Both the position numbers and the translations under genes were made by a program. The notes under the pieces are model-generated. The model did not search any database, had not been told where the DNA came from, and saw only the letters and a program-made list of their open reading frames with translations. Below are positions 1 through 8,724 of a DNA stretch of 64,000 nt, piece by piece. Source of the stretch: Bryobacteraceae bacterium (GTDB lineage Bacteria > Acidobacteriota > Terriglobia > Bryobacterales > Bryobacteraceae); assembly GCA_025928545.1 (NCBI GenBank), contig JAICJH010000030.1, positions 1 to 64,000 on the forward strand. Direction: 5' to 3'. Each line of letters opens with the position of its first letter. Position 1 is the first letter of the stretch.

Positions 1-1972
1 CCTCTTCAAAGCCCACATAGCCGGGAGGCGCGCCGAGCAGCCTCGCGACAGTGTGTTTCTCCTGATATTCCGACATATCGATGCGAACCATGTTGTGCTC
101 GTCATCGAAGAGATATTCCGCGAGAGCACGGGCCAACTCCGTCTTGCCGACACCCGTTGGGCCGAGGAAAATGAAACTTCCGATCGGCCGTTTCGGATCT
201 TTCAGGCCGGCGCGCGCCCGAATCACGGCCTCCGAAACAGCCGTCACCGCTTCTCCCTGACCAATCACGCGCTGGTGCAGTTCTTCTTCCAGATGCAGGA
301 GCTTCTGCATTTCGCCCTCTAGCAGGCGCGAGACCGGAACACCGGTCCAGCGGCTGACGACCGCGGCGATATCTTCCTCGCCAACTTCTTCCTTCAACAG
401 CTTGGCCGGACTGGCGGCAATCGATTCAGCCGCCGCCAGCTTAGCCGTCAGCTCCCGCATTTTGCCGTATTTCAGTTCGGCTGCGCGGTTCAGATCGTAC
501 GCGCGTTCCGCCTGTTCGATCTCCGTCTTCACATGGTCGATCTGCTCGCGCAAGGTGCGCAGACCCTGCACGGATTCTTTTTCCAGCTGCCAGCGGGCCT
601 TCAGGGCGTCGCCTTCAGCACGCAGATTCGCTACTTCGGCTTCGAGTTTGCCGAGACGTTCGCGTGACGCCGCATCTTTCTCTTTCTTCAGCGCCTGACG
701 CTCGATTTCGAGTTGCATGGTCCGGCGCAGGATTTCGTCGAGTTCAGCCGGCATGGAGTCGATCTCGACGCGCAGTTTGGCCGCGGCCTCATCGACGAGG
801 TCGATCGCCTTATCCGGCAGGAATCGATCCGAGATATAACGATCCGAAAGAATCGCGGCACTCACCAGAGCGGCATCCTTGATGCGAACGCCGTGGTGAA
901 GCTCATAGCGATCCTTCAGGCCCCGCAGGATGGAGATTGTGTCCTCCACCGTCGGCTGGTCCACCATAACCGGTTGGAAGCGGCGCTCGAGGGCGGCATC
1001 CTTCTCGATGTACTTGCGATACTCATCGAGCGTCGTCGCGCCAATGCAGTGCAGTTCGCCGCGCGCCAGCATCGGCTTCAGCAGATTGCCGGCATCCATG
1101 GAGCCTTCTGTTTTACCCGCCCCCACCACCGTATGCAGTTCATCGATGAAGAGAATGATCTCGCCGGCGGAATCCAGGACTTCCTTCAGGACAGCCTTTA
1201 ACCGCTCTTCGAATTCACCGCGGAATTTGGCTCCCGCGATCAGCGCGCCCATATCCAGCGAAACGATGCGCTTCTCTTTCAGCCCCTCGGTCACGTCGCC
1301 GCGCACGATGCGCTGGGCCAATCCTTCCACAATAGCCGTCTTGCCAACGCCGGGTTCGCCGATCAGCACGGGATTGTTCTTCGTGCGGCGGGAGAGAACC
1401 TGAATCACACGGCGGATCTCTTCATCCCGCCCGATAACGGGATCGAGTTTGCCGGCTTCGGCGCTCTTCGTCAGATCCCGGCCGTATTTCTCCAGTGCCT
1501 CATAAGTGGCTTCCGGATTCTTGGTGGTGACGCGCTGGCTGCCGCGGACTTCGCGGAGCGCCTGCATCAGACGGTCGCGCGTGATCCCGAACTCTTTGAG
1601 GGCCTTCGCGTCGTCGACGGCGGCGAGCAGGAAATGCTCTACCGAAATGAAGTCGTCTTTCAGCTGTTTGGCCTCGTCCTCCGCTTTGATAAATAGTTTG
1701 TTGAGGCGCGGAGTCACATAGATCTGGCCAGCCTGCCCGGTTGGGCTGCTTACTTTAGGAAGGCGTTCCAGATCCTGTTCCAGCCGGGCGCCAAGGTTAT
1801 CCACGTTGGCTCCCGCGCGCTTCAGAATGGATGCGGCCAGGCCCCCTTCCTGCGCCAGAAGAGCGAGCAGCAGATGTTCCGTATCGACTTGTTGATTACC
1901 GCGGCGGATCGCTTCGCTCTGGGCCGCCTGCAGGGCTTCCTGAGTTTTTTCCGTAAGACGATTGATATCCAT
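1..1972 (-). CDS. clpB: ATP-dependent disaggregase ClpB (C-terminal part outside window)
   Basis: Hexameric AAA+ disaggregase that rescues aggregated proteins with DnaK in the cytoplasm. About 657 N-terminal codons are present; the rest lies before the window. Reading from the start, the N-terminal Clp repeat domain is followed by AAA-1 with Walker A GEPGVGKT and Walker B LFIDELH, then the long coiled-coil middle domain rich in E, K and R, which separates ClpB from ClpA/C, then AAA-2 with Walker A GPTGVGKT. The ATG at 1972 follows AGAAGG at good spacing and opens with the usual [14 protein letters not shown]. No CIRCE-like inverted repeat was seen upstream. Confidence 0.96.
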   Translation of the reverse strand, partial: MDINRLTEKTQEALQAAQSEAIRRGNQQVDTEHLLLALLAQEGGLAASILKRAGANVDNLGARLEQDLERLPKVSSPTGQAGQIYVTPRLNKLFIKAEDEAKQLKDDFISVEHFLLAAVDDAKALKEFGITRDRLMQALREVRGSQRVTTKNPEATYEALEKYGRDLTKSAEAGKLDPVIGRDEEIRRVIQVLSRRTKNNPVLIGEPGVGKTAIVEGLAQRIVRGDVTEGLKEKRIVSLDMGALIAGAKFRGEFEERLKAVLKEVLDSAGEIILFIDELHTVVGAGKTEGSMDAGNLLKPMLARGELHCIGATTLDEYRKYIEKDAALERRFQPVMVDQPTVEDTISILRGLKDRYELHHGVRIKDAALVSAAILSDRYISDRFLPDKAIDLVDEAAAKLRVEIDSMPAELDEILRRTMQLEIERQALKKEKDAASRERLGKLEAEVANLRAEGDALKARWQLEKESVQGLRTLREQIDHVKTEIEQAERAYDLNRAAELKYGKMRELTAKLAAAESIAASPAKLLKEEVGEEDIAAVVSRWTGVPVSRLLEGEMQKLLHLEEELHQRVIGQGEAVTAVSEAVIRARAGLKDPKRPIGSFIFLGPTGVGKTELARALAEYLFDDEHNMVRIDMSEYQEKHTVARLLGAPPGYVGFEE

Positions 1973-2110
1973 AGGAACCTTCTCTTAACCATCTTTTTAA
2001 TGCAATCGGCGGGCCAGGTCAAGTGTGGCTTTTGTATGGAATCGGGCCTTTGGCAAGCACGAAAAGTCGCGGATTCGCGCAGGAAAATGCGCAATCCCAC
2101 GCTTCTGGGT

Positions 2111-3091
2111 TTAGGGAATCAGCACGGCGGCGCCATCGACTGCATCGCTTTTCACCGCGTGCAAAGCCGCGTTCGCCTGATCCAGCGGGAAAGTGGTGAC
2201 GCGCGGGCGCAGGCGAATTCGAGCGGCGATTTCCAGGAAGTCGCGCGCATCGGCACGCGTCATATTCGTGACACTGCGGATCTGCCGCTCGCCCCAAAGC
2301 AGGCGGTCGTAATCGAATTCGGGAATACGGTCCAGATGAATGGCATTGACAGCCACCACGCCACCCTTCCTGAGGCATCCGAGCGCGGCAACCACCACAT
2401 CGCCGCTGGGAGCAAACGTCACCGCGCGATCGAGTTGGAAGGGCGGCCGATCGCTTTCGGAACCAACCCAATGAGCGCCGAGCGATTCTGCGAGGCGCCG
2501 ATGAGAGGCGCCGCGCGTCGAAACATACACGGTGCAGTTCCAGGCCAGCAGGACCGAAATTGCCAGGTGGGCCGAGGCTCCGAATCCAAATAAGCCGACC
2601 TTATCGCCGGGTTCGACGCCGGCAATTCGCAGGCTGCGGAAGCCGATGATGCCGGCACAGAGCAACGGCGCGGCCTGCATGTCATCCAGTGCGGACGGCA
2701 GCGAAAACGAAAAGTCGGCGCGTGCCAGCGCGTACTCGGCATAGCCGCCATTCACCGAATAGCCCGTAAAAACCGGGGCATCGCACAAGTTTTCCGCGCC
2801 GCGCCGACAGTAAGGGCAATCGCCATCCGTGCCGCCAATCCACGAAACTCCGACGCGCGTTCCCAGTGGCGTCTGCGGAGTTGCTCCGCCGACGACTTCA
2901 CCAACAATCTGGTGTCCCGGAATCAGACGGTCCCGCTGAGGAGGTAACTCGCCTTCCACGATGTGGAGGTCGGTCCGGCAAACTCCACAGGCGCGAACTT
3001 TCAGAAGCAGGTAACCCGGCGTGATCTGCGGCGTTGGAACATCTTCGATCCGCAGTTGCTTTTCATGCCCGATGAGGATGGCGGCTTTCAT
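2111..3091 (-). CDS. Zinc-dependent alcohol dehydrogenase (TIGR02822-like)
   Basis: Medium-chain dehydrogenase of 326 residues that should oxidise alcohols or reduce aldehydes with NAD(P). The catalytic zinc region reads ACGVCRTDLH (about residues 34-43), followed by GHQIVG where most relatives have GHE; the GHQ form fits the TIGR02822 subfamily. The Rossmann segment is VGLFGFGASAHLA (about 165-177). The structural-zinc loop keeps Cys92, Cys95 and Cys103, but the expected first Cys is Asp89, so that site may be altered. It ends about 140 bp before the clpB start; no operon partner is evident. Substrate unknown. Confidence 0.88.
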   Translation of the reverse strand: MKAAILIGHEKQLRIEDVPTPQITPGYLLLKVRACGVCRTDLHIVEGELPPQRDRLIPGHQIVGEVVGGATPQTPLGTRVGVSWIGGTDGDCPYCRRGAENLCDAPVFTGYSVNGGYAEYALARADFSFSLPSALDDMQAAPLLCAGIIGFRSLRIAGVEPGDKVGLFGFGASAHLAISVLLAWNCTVYVSTRGASHRRLAESLGAHWVGSESDRPPFQLDRAVTFAPSGDVVVAALGCLRKGGVVAVNAIHLDRIPEFDYDRLLWGERQIRSVTNMTRADARDFLEIAARIRLRPRVTTFPLDQANAALHAVKSDAVDGAAVLIP

Positions 3092-3141
3092 GGCAGGCGG
3101 CTGAATACATTCTCGCAGCGCCGACAGGAAAGCGGCAGTAC

Positions 3142-4326
3142 CTACTTCTTGAACGCCGTCCCCACCGCAACGCGCTGCATCGCCTGCCCGCCATACCCAT
3201 CGTCCGCGTGAAAACGCAGCATCGCCGTAACTCCCGCCGTAACGCGCGGCGACATGATTGTGAAGACCTTGCCCGAACTGCGCATCACCGCCAACGCGGC
3301 AAAATTGATCACATCCTCGTTAGAGTCGAAGTCCAGCGCATCGGGAGAAATAACCAACTCCCCGACGCGTCCGATGCTCGCCGCGGCGGCAACCGCCACT
3401 GGATCCGTCAGCACCAGGGCGTGATCGGCCGCCTCTTCGATCTCCCGGATCAGGCTGTCCTTCGCCGTTTCCGAGTACGCCGACATAATCTGGTTCGCCT
3501 TCGTGCGAAGCACCTCCAGACCCAGTGAATTCGGGTTTCCGTGGATAGATCCCGTCAGCAACGGCGAGTAACTATTGACATCCCGATAAATCGTCAGCTC
3601 TCTCGATACAGCCGAGAGAATCAACGGCTGCGGATCCTTGGCCAGCACCGGGCCAAGCGCGCGATCGATTGCCCGGAAGTAATCATGCAGATAATCGTGC
3701 TGGTGTTCGCGTTCCGATGAGGTTCCGAACTGGACCCCCTTCATGCTCCCCACCGACGGCCCTGCGCCCGAACGTCCCCGCAGACTGTGGTCCGGCGCGT
3801 CGAAGGCTTCGTCGGCCGCAAGACTGGATGAGAGGCCCGCCGGCAGCGCAACCTCGGTCATGCCGTTGCGCGAACCCCGAAACAGCCGCACCGACTTCAC
3901 ACTCAGCCCGAGCAGCCAGAATTCGTGATTACTGAGCAGTGAAGGTAATAAAGGGAGCACGAGGAAGCTGTACCCCAGGTGCAGTCGCGGCTCGATTTGC
4001 TCGGCGCACAGTTCGGCCAAAAAGAAATCGGGAGAGCGGAAAATGACGATAGTCCCTTTGCGGCTGTTCCATCGCGGGTCGGCTATGGCCTCCAGAATGG
4101 GCCGCAACAGGTTGTCTCTGTCCTCCGAAGAAAAACCCTCTGCCGTCAGCAGGTTATTCGCTGCCTGAATTGCCGTCATGACGCCGGCATCGGGTTTATT
4201 GTCCGGCGCGCCCCGCTCCGGCGCCAGCGCGCGATTGGCCCGCGCGCCGCATTGCAACGGCTGAATAATGGTCAGGCAGGGTCCGGAAACGCCTGCCAGC
4301 TTTTTCAAATCTTCATAGATCAACAC
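3142..4326 (-). CDS. baeRF-like (bacterial archaeo-eukaryotic release factor superfamily) protein
   Basis: A 394-residue soluble protein. The opening (MLIYEDLKKLAGVSGPCLTI-) and the C-terminal segment with NFAALAVMRSSGKVFTI resemble bacterial proteins related to eRF1/Pelota, often annotated baeRF domain proteins. Known members are thought to act on ribosomes, but most are uncharacterised. No transmembrane segment or signal peptide is visible. It ends 50 bp from the dehydrogenase start and is followed upstream by the YbaK-like gene in the same direction, so the three may be cotranscribed. The family assignment is from memory of the pattern. Confidence 0.6.
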   Translation of the reverse strand: MLIYEDLKKLAGVSGPCLTIIQPLQCGARANRALAPERGAPDNKPDAGVMTAIQAANNLLTAEGFSSEDRDNLLRPILEAIADPRWNSRKGTIVIFRSPDFFLAELCAEQIEPRLHLGYSFLVLPLLPSLLSNHEFWLLGLSVKSVRLFRGSRNGMTEVALPAGLSSSLAADEAFDAPDHSLRGRSGAGPSVGSMKGVQFGTSSEREHQHDYLHDYFRAIDRALGPVLAKDPQPLILSAVSRELTIYRDVNSYSPLLTGSIHGNPNSLGLEVLRTKANQIMSAYSETAKDSLIREIEEAADHALVLTDPVAVAAAASIGRVGELVISPDALDFDSNEDVINFAALAVMRSSGKVFTIMSPRVTAGVTAMLRFHADDGYGGQAMQRVAVGTAFKK

Positions 4327-4358
4327 ATTGATACCTCGTATCGGAAAACTATCTGCCC

Positions 4359-4838
4359 CTAAGCGAAAACTTCCTGCCCGACGCCAATCGACGCCACCCG
4401 CGGCTTCGCCAGCCGCTGAAGATCCGCAAAGCTCATCCGGACAACATCTCTGTGAGTGCCGATGGTGAACGCGATGAACTCACCCGCGATGGCGGCATCC
4501 ACGATCACCGGCAGTTCGCAGGTATCGCCGAAGGGCGGCATCGCCCCCAACTCGCAATCGGGGAACAGGTTCAGAAGCTCCTCCTCGTTCGCCAGCCGGA
4601 TGTTCGACAATCCCAACAACCGAGCGACCTTGAGCAAATCCACAAAATCGTCCGCGGGAACCACCGCTATTCCGAAGCCGCTATCGCTGAAATACACGAC
4701 AGTCTTGGCCAGCGCGTGGGCCGGCATTCTTTCGGCATCGGCGGTCTCCACAGCGTTCGCCGCGCGTGGATGGGTGGAGTGGGAATAACGGACCTGCATC
4801 AACGTAAGATACTCAAGCCACCGATCGGTCACCGACAT
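4359..4838 (-). CDS. YbaK/ProX-type aminoacyl-tRNA deacylase
   Basis: A 159-residue single-domain YbaK/EbsC protein that probably hydrolyses mischarged aminoacyl-tRNA in trans (Cys- or Ala-tRNAPro type editing). The domain runs end to end, with the conserved lysine in ALAKTVVY, the GAMPPFGD loop that shapes the substrate pocket, and the C-terminal FTIGTHRDVVRMSFADLQRL. The length is typical of free-standing deacylases. It is 32 bp upstream of the baeRF-like gene on the same strand, which suggests a translation-quality-control pair, though that link is inference. Confidence 0.85.
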   Translation of the reverse strand: MSVTDRWLEYLTLMQVRYSHSTHPRAANAVETADAERMPAHALAKTVVYFSDSGFGIAVVPADDFVDLLKVARLLGLSNIRLANEEELLNLFPDCELGAMPPFGDTCELPVIVDAAIAGEFIAFTIGTHRDVVRMSFADLQRLAKPRVASIGVGQEVFA

Positions 4839-5043
4839 TTATGCCTCCGCTTCCCTTTGAGCAAGGGCAGAACCACAGCGAGACCACCGCTAACTTCAGC
4901 TAAACGCTCGGTTACGATCCGAAATTGCGCGGCTGAATTGCGCATCACCGCCCAGCCATGTGTGTGCGCACGCAGTACGGGCGCAGGCAAAGTGTTGCAG
5001 ACAGGAACATTCCGGTGGCCACAGCATTGCATTCTCCGGAAAC

Positions 5044-5412
5044 ATGAAACGCTCTGCGAAGTGGCTGCTGCTGCCGATCCTGACGGCGGCAGTAACGTTG
5101 GGTGTCATGCGAATCAGGGCCGCGCGGATCGGCCCCGCAACATTTCCGGCGATTGCCTCATTCACCGCCACGCCCCGGATCGTCCGCCCCGGAGAGACCG
5201 TCACTCTTAAGTGGGAAACACGCGGCGTGAAATCGGTAGCGATGCAGTGGAGCGCAAGTCTTCATCCCCGCAATAGCCAGCGGCGAACAGGCTTGCCGCC
5301 CTCAGGCACAATGACGGATCGCCCGGAAGAGACGACGATCTACGTATTGGAATGCGAGGACTCCGTCGGGCAGGTTTGCATGTCAGCCAGCACCACCGTG
5401 TTAGTGAAGTAG
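5044..5412 (+). CDS. Exported Ig-like domain protein, paralogue 1
   Basis: A 122-residue protein that starts MKRSAKWLLLPILTAAVTLG, a signal peptide or N-terminal anchor, followed by one Ig-like beta-sandwich (FTATPRIVRPGETVTLKWET). This is the 'PGQ.v.L.W' pattern common in bacterial cell-surface Ig folds. Two cysteines near the end (CEDSVGQVC) could form a disulphide. The ATG at 5044 was chosen because it begins the signal sequence; the frame is open further upstream but without coding character. It is a clear paralogue of the next gene, which faces it with only 2 bp between the stops. Function unknown. Confidence 0.75.
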   Translation: MKRSAKWLLLPILTAAVTLGVMRIRAARIGPATFPAIASFTATPRIVRPGETVTLKWETRGVKSVAMQWSASLHPRNSQRRTGLPPSGTMTDRPEETTIYVLECEDSVGQVCMSASTTVLVK

Positions 5413-5414
5413 AT

Positions 5415-5819
5415 TTACCTGGCAGCGGGTAAACCCGGCTGGCTTGTGAGCCAGGCTCTCATCTTCACAATGAGCCTGGCGGTTCCGCAACTCTGGCCGG
5501 ACACCGTTTCGCAATTGAGAACATACTTTGTATTCTCGTCCTGATGAGTCGTCAGGTTCCCGCTTGGCGGTAGCCCCTGTCTCGTCACCGCGCCGGCGTG
5601 ATCGGCATTCGTCCACTCCAGCGTCACTCCGGAAGCTCCCTGCGTCTCCCATGCCAGCTTTACTGGTTGTCCTGGTAAAACAGCCTTTGGCTCGGCGGTG
5701 AAGGAAACAATTCCCGGCCGACCCTTCCGTTCCGTCCTCTCGCCATTGATTCGCATCACACCCACAGTTGCCGCGCCCGCCATAAGCAACAAGAACAACC
5801 AAAGCAGTGAACGTTTCAT
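5415..5819 (-). CDS. Exported Ig-like domain protein, paralogue 2
   Basis: A 134-residue protein with signal sequence MKRSLLWLFLLLMAGAATVG, then an Ig-like domain (FTAEPKAVLPGQPVKLAWET) and a paired-cysteine segment CETVSGQSC. Shared elements with the convergent neighbour at 5044-5412 include MKRS at the start, GVMRI after the signal region, FTA.P...PG..V.L.WET, GLPPSG and YVL.CE. The two therefore arose by inverted duplication. This copy extends 12 to 15 residues further at the C-terminus. Function unknown; secretion or anchoring is inferred from the N-terminus. Confidence 0.75.
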   Translation of the reverse strand: MKRSLLWLFLLLMAGAATVGVMRINGERTERKGRPGIVSFTAEPKAVLPGQPVKLAWETQGASGVTLEWTNADHAGAVTRQGLPPSGNLTTHQDENTKYVLNCETVSGQSCGTARLIVKMRAWLTSQPGLPAAR

Positions 5820-5965
5820 GCCTGTCTGTCGTGCAACAGATGAGCCACGCCGGTTTCACTGAATAACCTGAACTTGCGGGATGAACAATCCGGAAGGGTG
5901 CGAATCTGGCGCAAAACACTGGGCTCCAGCGCGCCGATTCCAGGCGCTTACGCGCAGTCGCTTTT

Positions 5966-6006
5966 ATCGGCGTGAATCCGCGTGAATCGGCGGCCGTGGC
6001 TTTTCC
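5966..6006 (+). repeat. Interspersed ATCGGCGTGA repeat, copy A
   Basis: One of five copies in the window. The core is three imperfect 10-bp units (ATCGGCGTGA, ATCCGCGTGA, ATCGGCGGC) followed by a T-rich tail (CTTTTCC). It lies 7 bp past the stop of the HypB-like gene. Confidence 0.8.
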
Positions 6007-6012
6007 CCGCCG

Positions 6013-6768
6013 TCACTGCGCATTTGCAAGACACCGCTCGAAACTAACATCCCGCTGCAGGGACCAACGCAAATCCGGCATGCGGCGCGGAGGAAACGTC
6101 TTGGCCGCCATGCTTCCGGCCAGCCAGTTCATCCATTCACCGAAACCGTCGCCTGTAATCGTCGATGTCCGGATGATCTCCAGCTCCGGACAAACGCTCC
6201 ACGCGTTCTCGCACGCGAAATCCGCCTGAAACGGGACATACGGCAGAAGATCCGTTTTATTTACGATCATCACCTCCGCATTGCGAAAGAACCCCGGATT
6301 ATTCAGCGGCTCATCCTCGCTTTCGGTCACGCCGAGCACAACCACCCTGGCGTCCTGGCCGAGGTCGTAACTGGCGGGGTATTCCAGACTACCTCCAATC
6401 TCGATGAAGAGCAGATCGAGCCTCCTGAGATCCCAGCCCGCCAGATGCTTCTGCACCATGCTCGCATTCAGATGACATCCCGCCGGGACCTGAATGTACC
6501 GCACCGGAAAGCCGTAACTGGCCAGCCGCCTGGCATCCTGCCGACCTTGCCGGTCTGCCGTGAGAACTGCGGCGTTCGTGCCAGGAGGCAACATCTGAAG
6601 CGTGCGCTCCAGAAAAGCGGTCTTCCCCGCTCCGTCTGAACCAGTGATACTGAGCGCCAGCGTTCCGTTGGCCCCCAATGTCGATCGAAGCTCCTCTGCA
6701 ATACGCTGATTCTCGCGTGGGGACAAACAGACAACCGCTCGCTGGGCCATATGCCGCTCCAAATGCAT
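6013..6768 (-). CDS. HypB/UreG-like GTPase (orphan, altered metal site)
   Basis: SIMIBI-class GTPase related to HypB, which delivers nickel to [NiFe] hydrogenase. Visible motifs are Walker A GSDGAGKT, the switch region and metal motif VPAGCHLNASMV, then LLFIEIGGSLEYPASYDLG, VVVLGVTESEDEP and the guanine-specificity motif NKTD. In canonical HypB the Cys-His of GCHL and a second Cys in a 'NLVCP' loop bind zinc or nickel; here the second Cys is replaced (EYP). No hydrogenase structural or hyp genes are nearby. The start is set at the Met of MHLERHMAQRA (6768), since residues upstream do not resemble the family; 6750 is the alternative. Confidence 0.78.
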   Translation of the reverse strand: MHLERHMAQRAVVCLSPRENQRIAEELRSTLGANGTLALSITGSDGAGKTAFLERTLQMLPPGTNAAVLTADRQGRQDARRLASYGFPVRYIQVPAGCHLNASMVQKHLAGWDLRRLDLLFIEIGGSLEYPASYDLGQDARVVVLGVTESEDEPLNNPGFFRNAEVMIVNKTDLLPYVPFQADFACENAWSVCPELEIIRTSTITGDGFGEWMNWLAGSMAAKTFPPRRMPDLRWSLQRDVSFERCLANAQ

Positions 6769-7044
6769 TTGACCCGCCAGCGATTTGGCGCAATCGAAAC
6801 CCTCAAAGCGGGTGATTCCCGATATACCCGCTTTATCACGATCACGGTCAGGCAACCCGCTGAAAACAATATTAGGCCGAGACTGAGCCGCGCGTCGCCA
6901 AAGCCCGCTAAAGCTGCCTGCGCCTCCCGGGAAGATCGTGACAAGTTCCCGAATCACCCACAGAGTACTGAGCGATTACACCCAACATACGCCACTACGC
7001 CCAATTGATGCCAGCGTCCGTGGCGCCGGGCGCGCAGGCCCGTT

Positions 7045-8004
7045 TCAGAAACGGCTACCCCACTTCCTCTGGATGTCCGATACCAGCCTCTCGGGCTCCT
7101 GGGTTTCGAGTAGTACCGGAGATCCAGTGCCCTTCACCGGCAGAAGCACAACCCGCGTGCTGTCGGCCCGGTACATTCTGACTTCCTTCCCGCCGGCGGT
7201 TCGAAACCAGCCGGCATGATAATGCATGGTTCCCAGCCCGTTGGTTCTCGCAACCGGCTTCCATTCTGAATCTGTGCTGAAATCCACCACCCGTGCATTC
7301 CGCCAGTCGACACTGCCCGCCCTGACAGTAACGGGATAAAACCGGTCGTGGATCGTGAGCGAATCCCCCGTCAACGTATAGGAAGGCGGACCGGGCGAGT
7401 AGAACAGTGCCGCCGTCACCAGAGCAGCGCCGACAAGAGCGGGCAGCGCCACCGGCCAACCCCAGCCGCGCCTGGTCGATCCGGCTTCCGGACTCACGAA
7501 CATCTCCGGAGTGTGAATCTCCGGAATTTTAGCCGATTCCCTGGTAGCGCCGAGAAACCCCTCCACGTTATCCGGGCTCAGCACCGCCGTACCGAACTCG
7601 CCCGCCACCACCACGGCGTGGCTCTTGTTCGTCACGTACCATTTGCACTTCCCGAGCCGGTCAGTCCGAAAAATTCCGTAATAGCCAAACAAACCCCCAC
7701 TGCCAAACAGACGAATGCAGCCGCGAATATCGTCTTCTGTCGCGGCTTTCGCCGCCCTGATTTTATACAGCGGTATGCGAACGTCACCAATGAGTCTGGC
7801 AACGACCAGATCGCCGTTTGAGATCGAATAGCCGGTCGGAGACCAGGCGTACGCCGCCACCAGCAGCGCCGTCATGATGCTCACCGCGATGAAACTGTGC
7901 GTGCCGGTGGCAATGCCAAACAGCAGCATCAGCACCATCGCGGTGACGGCCTTGCTGGCGGAATCGTGCGATGCCGTAAAAGAGATAGCCGAATTGGATG
8001 ACAT
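7045..8004 (-). CDS. Membrane protein with bacterial PH-like domains
   Basis: A 319-residue protein with two hydrophobic helices near the N-terminus (about residues 20-52) and another at about 183-203. Each is followed by a beta-rich segment (YSISNGDLVVARLIGDVRIPL; YTLTGDSLTIHDRFYPVTV) with the layout of bacterial pleckstrin-homology domains ('y.it...l.v......~i.l..I'). This suggests two bPH-like units displayed from the membrane. It is the last gene of the XRE-NfeD-flotillin-PspA operon, 4 bp after pspA, so it probably serves membrane stress management. The PH assignment is by pattern only. Confidence 0.6.
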   Translation of the reverse strand: MSSNSAISFTASHDSASKAVTAMVLMLLFGIATGTHSFIAVSIMTALLVAAYAWSPTGYSISNGDLVVARLIGDVRIPLYKIRAAKAATEDDIRGCIRLFGSGGLFGYYGIFRTDRLGKCKWYVTNKSHAVVVAGEFGTAVLSPDNVEGFLGATRESAKIPEIHTPEMFVSPEAGSTRRGWGWPVALPALVGAALVTAALFYSPGPPSYTLTGDSLTIHDRFYPVTVRAGSVDWRNARVVDFSTDSEWKPVARTNGLGTMHYHAGWFRTAGGKEVRMYRADSTRVVLLPVKGTGSPVLLETQEPERLVSDIQRKWGSRF

Positions 8005-8008
8005 GGTG

Positions 8009-8665
8009 TTACTTCCGTCTTGCCTTCAGTTCGGCCAGTTGCCGGTCGATCTCGCTCTCCTTTTCCATCGCGGCGAATTTGCCGTTGATGTCGTCGGAAA
8101 GTAGTTCGGAGGATGCCTGCGTGGCGGCTTCCTGGTGCAGCACCTTATGCTTCATGCGGTCGAACGCAGCCGCGCTGGAACCATCGCCGATCGCGCGCCC
8201 GGCATCCGTTGCTTTTCCCAAAGCCCGCGAGCGCCGGTGCTGCGCGATCAGAATATCGCTTTTGGATTTGGCTTCTTCCAGCTTTTGTTGCAGCCTGATA
8301 AGCGCCTCCTTCAGCGTGTTCACCTGCCCTTTCTGATCCTCCACCTGCTGCAGGAAACTGGCGGCCGTGCTCTGATAACCGATCGAACGCTCGATGGCCG
8401 CGCGCGCCAGCCCATCGTCGCCTTTATCCACCGCAAGTTCCGAGCGGCGCGCCCACTGCTGCGCCGATTCCTCGTTCTCCTTCTGCTTCTTCTCCAGCAG
8501 GTGCTGATCGGCAATTGAAATAGCCACCTGTGTTTTGACCTGCAGCAGCTGATTTTCCATATCCAGAATGATCTGCTTGATCATCTTTTCCGGATCCTCG
8601 GCCTTATCGACAAGGTCGTTCAGATTCGCCCGGACCAACGTCGTTACTCTTTCCAAAAGTGCCAT
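8009..8665 (-). CDS. pspA: PspA/IM30 family phage-shock protein
   Basis: A 218-residue, almost wholly alpha-helical coiled-coil protein of the ESCRT-III-like PspA/Vipp1 superfamily, which polymerises on damaged inner membrane. Family hallmarks are the opening ALLERVTTLVRANLNDLVDKAEDPEKMIKQIILDME and the Ala-rich amphipathic helices with Q-V-x-x-L-K spacing. A strong AAGGAG precedes the start. It lies between the flotillin and the PH-like gene. PspA next to a flotillin and an NfeD protein is a recurrent envelope-stress arrangement, so this is likely the core effector of the operon. Confidence 0.93.
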   Translation of the reverse strand: MALLERVTTLVRANLNDLVDKAEDPEKMIKQIILDMENQLLQVKTQVAISIADQHLLEKKQKENEESAQQWARRSELAVDKGDDGLARAAIERSIGYQSTAASFLQQVEDQKGQVNTLKEALIRLQQKLEEAKSKSDILIAQHRRSRALGKATDAGRAIGDGSSAAAFDRMKHKVLHQEAATQASSELLSDDINGKFAAMEKESEIDRQLAELKARRK

Positions 8666-8682
8666 GATGAGTCTCCTTCTTT

Positions 8683-8721
8683 ATGAAATCCGTTCCGACC
8701 ACGGATGATGAAATCCGTTCC
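8683..8721. repeat. 14-bp direct repeat between flotillin gene and pspA
   Basis: ATGAAATCCGTTCC occurs at 8683-8696 and again at 8708-8721, 25 bp start to start, filling most of the 59-bp spacer. It could be a recent slippage duplication or a regulatory site; nothing else supports either. Confidence 0.5.
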
Positions 8722-8724
8722 AAA

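Noticed and set aside
1973..2110. CIRCE or HAIR heat-shock operator before clpB
   Set aside because: No TTAGCACTC-N9-GAGTGCTAA or CTTGAGT-type inverted repeat is present.
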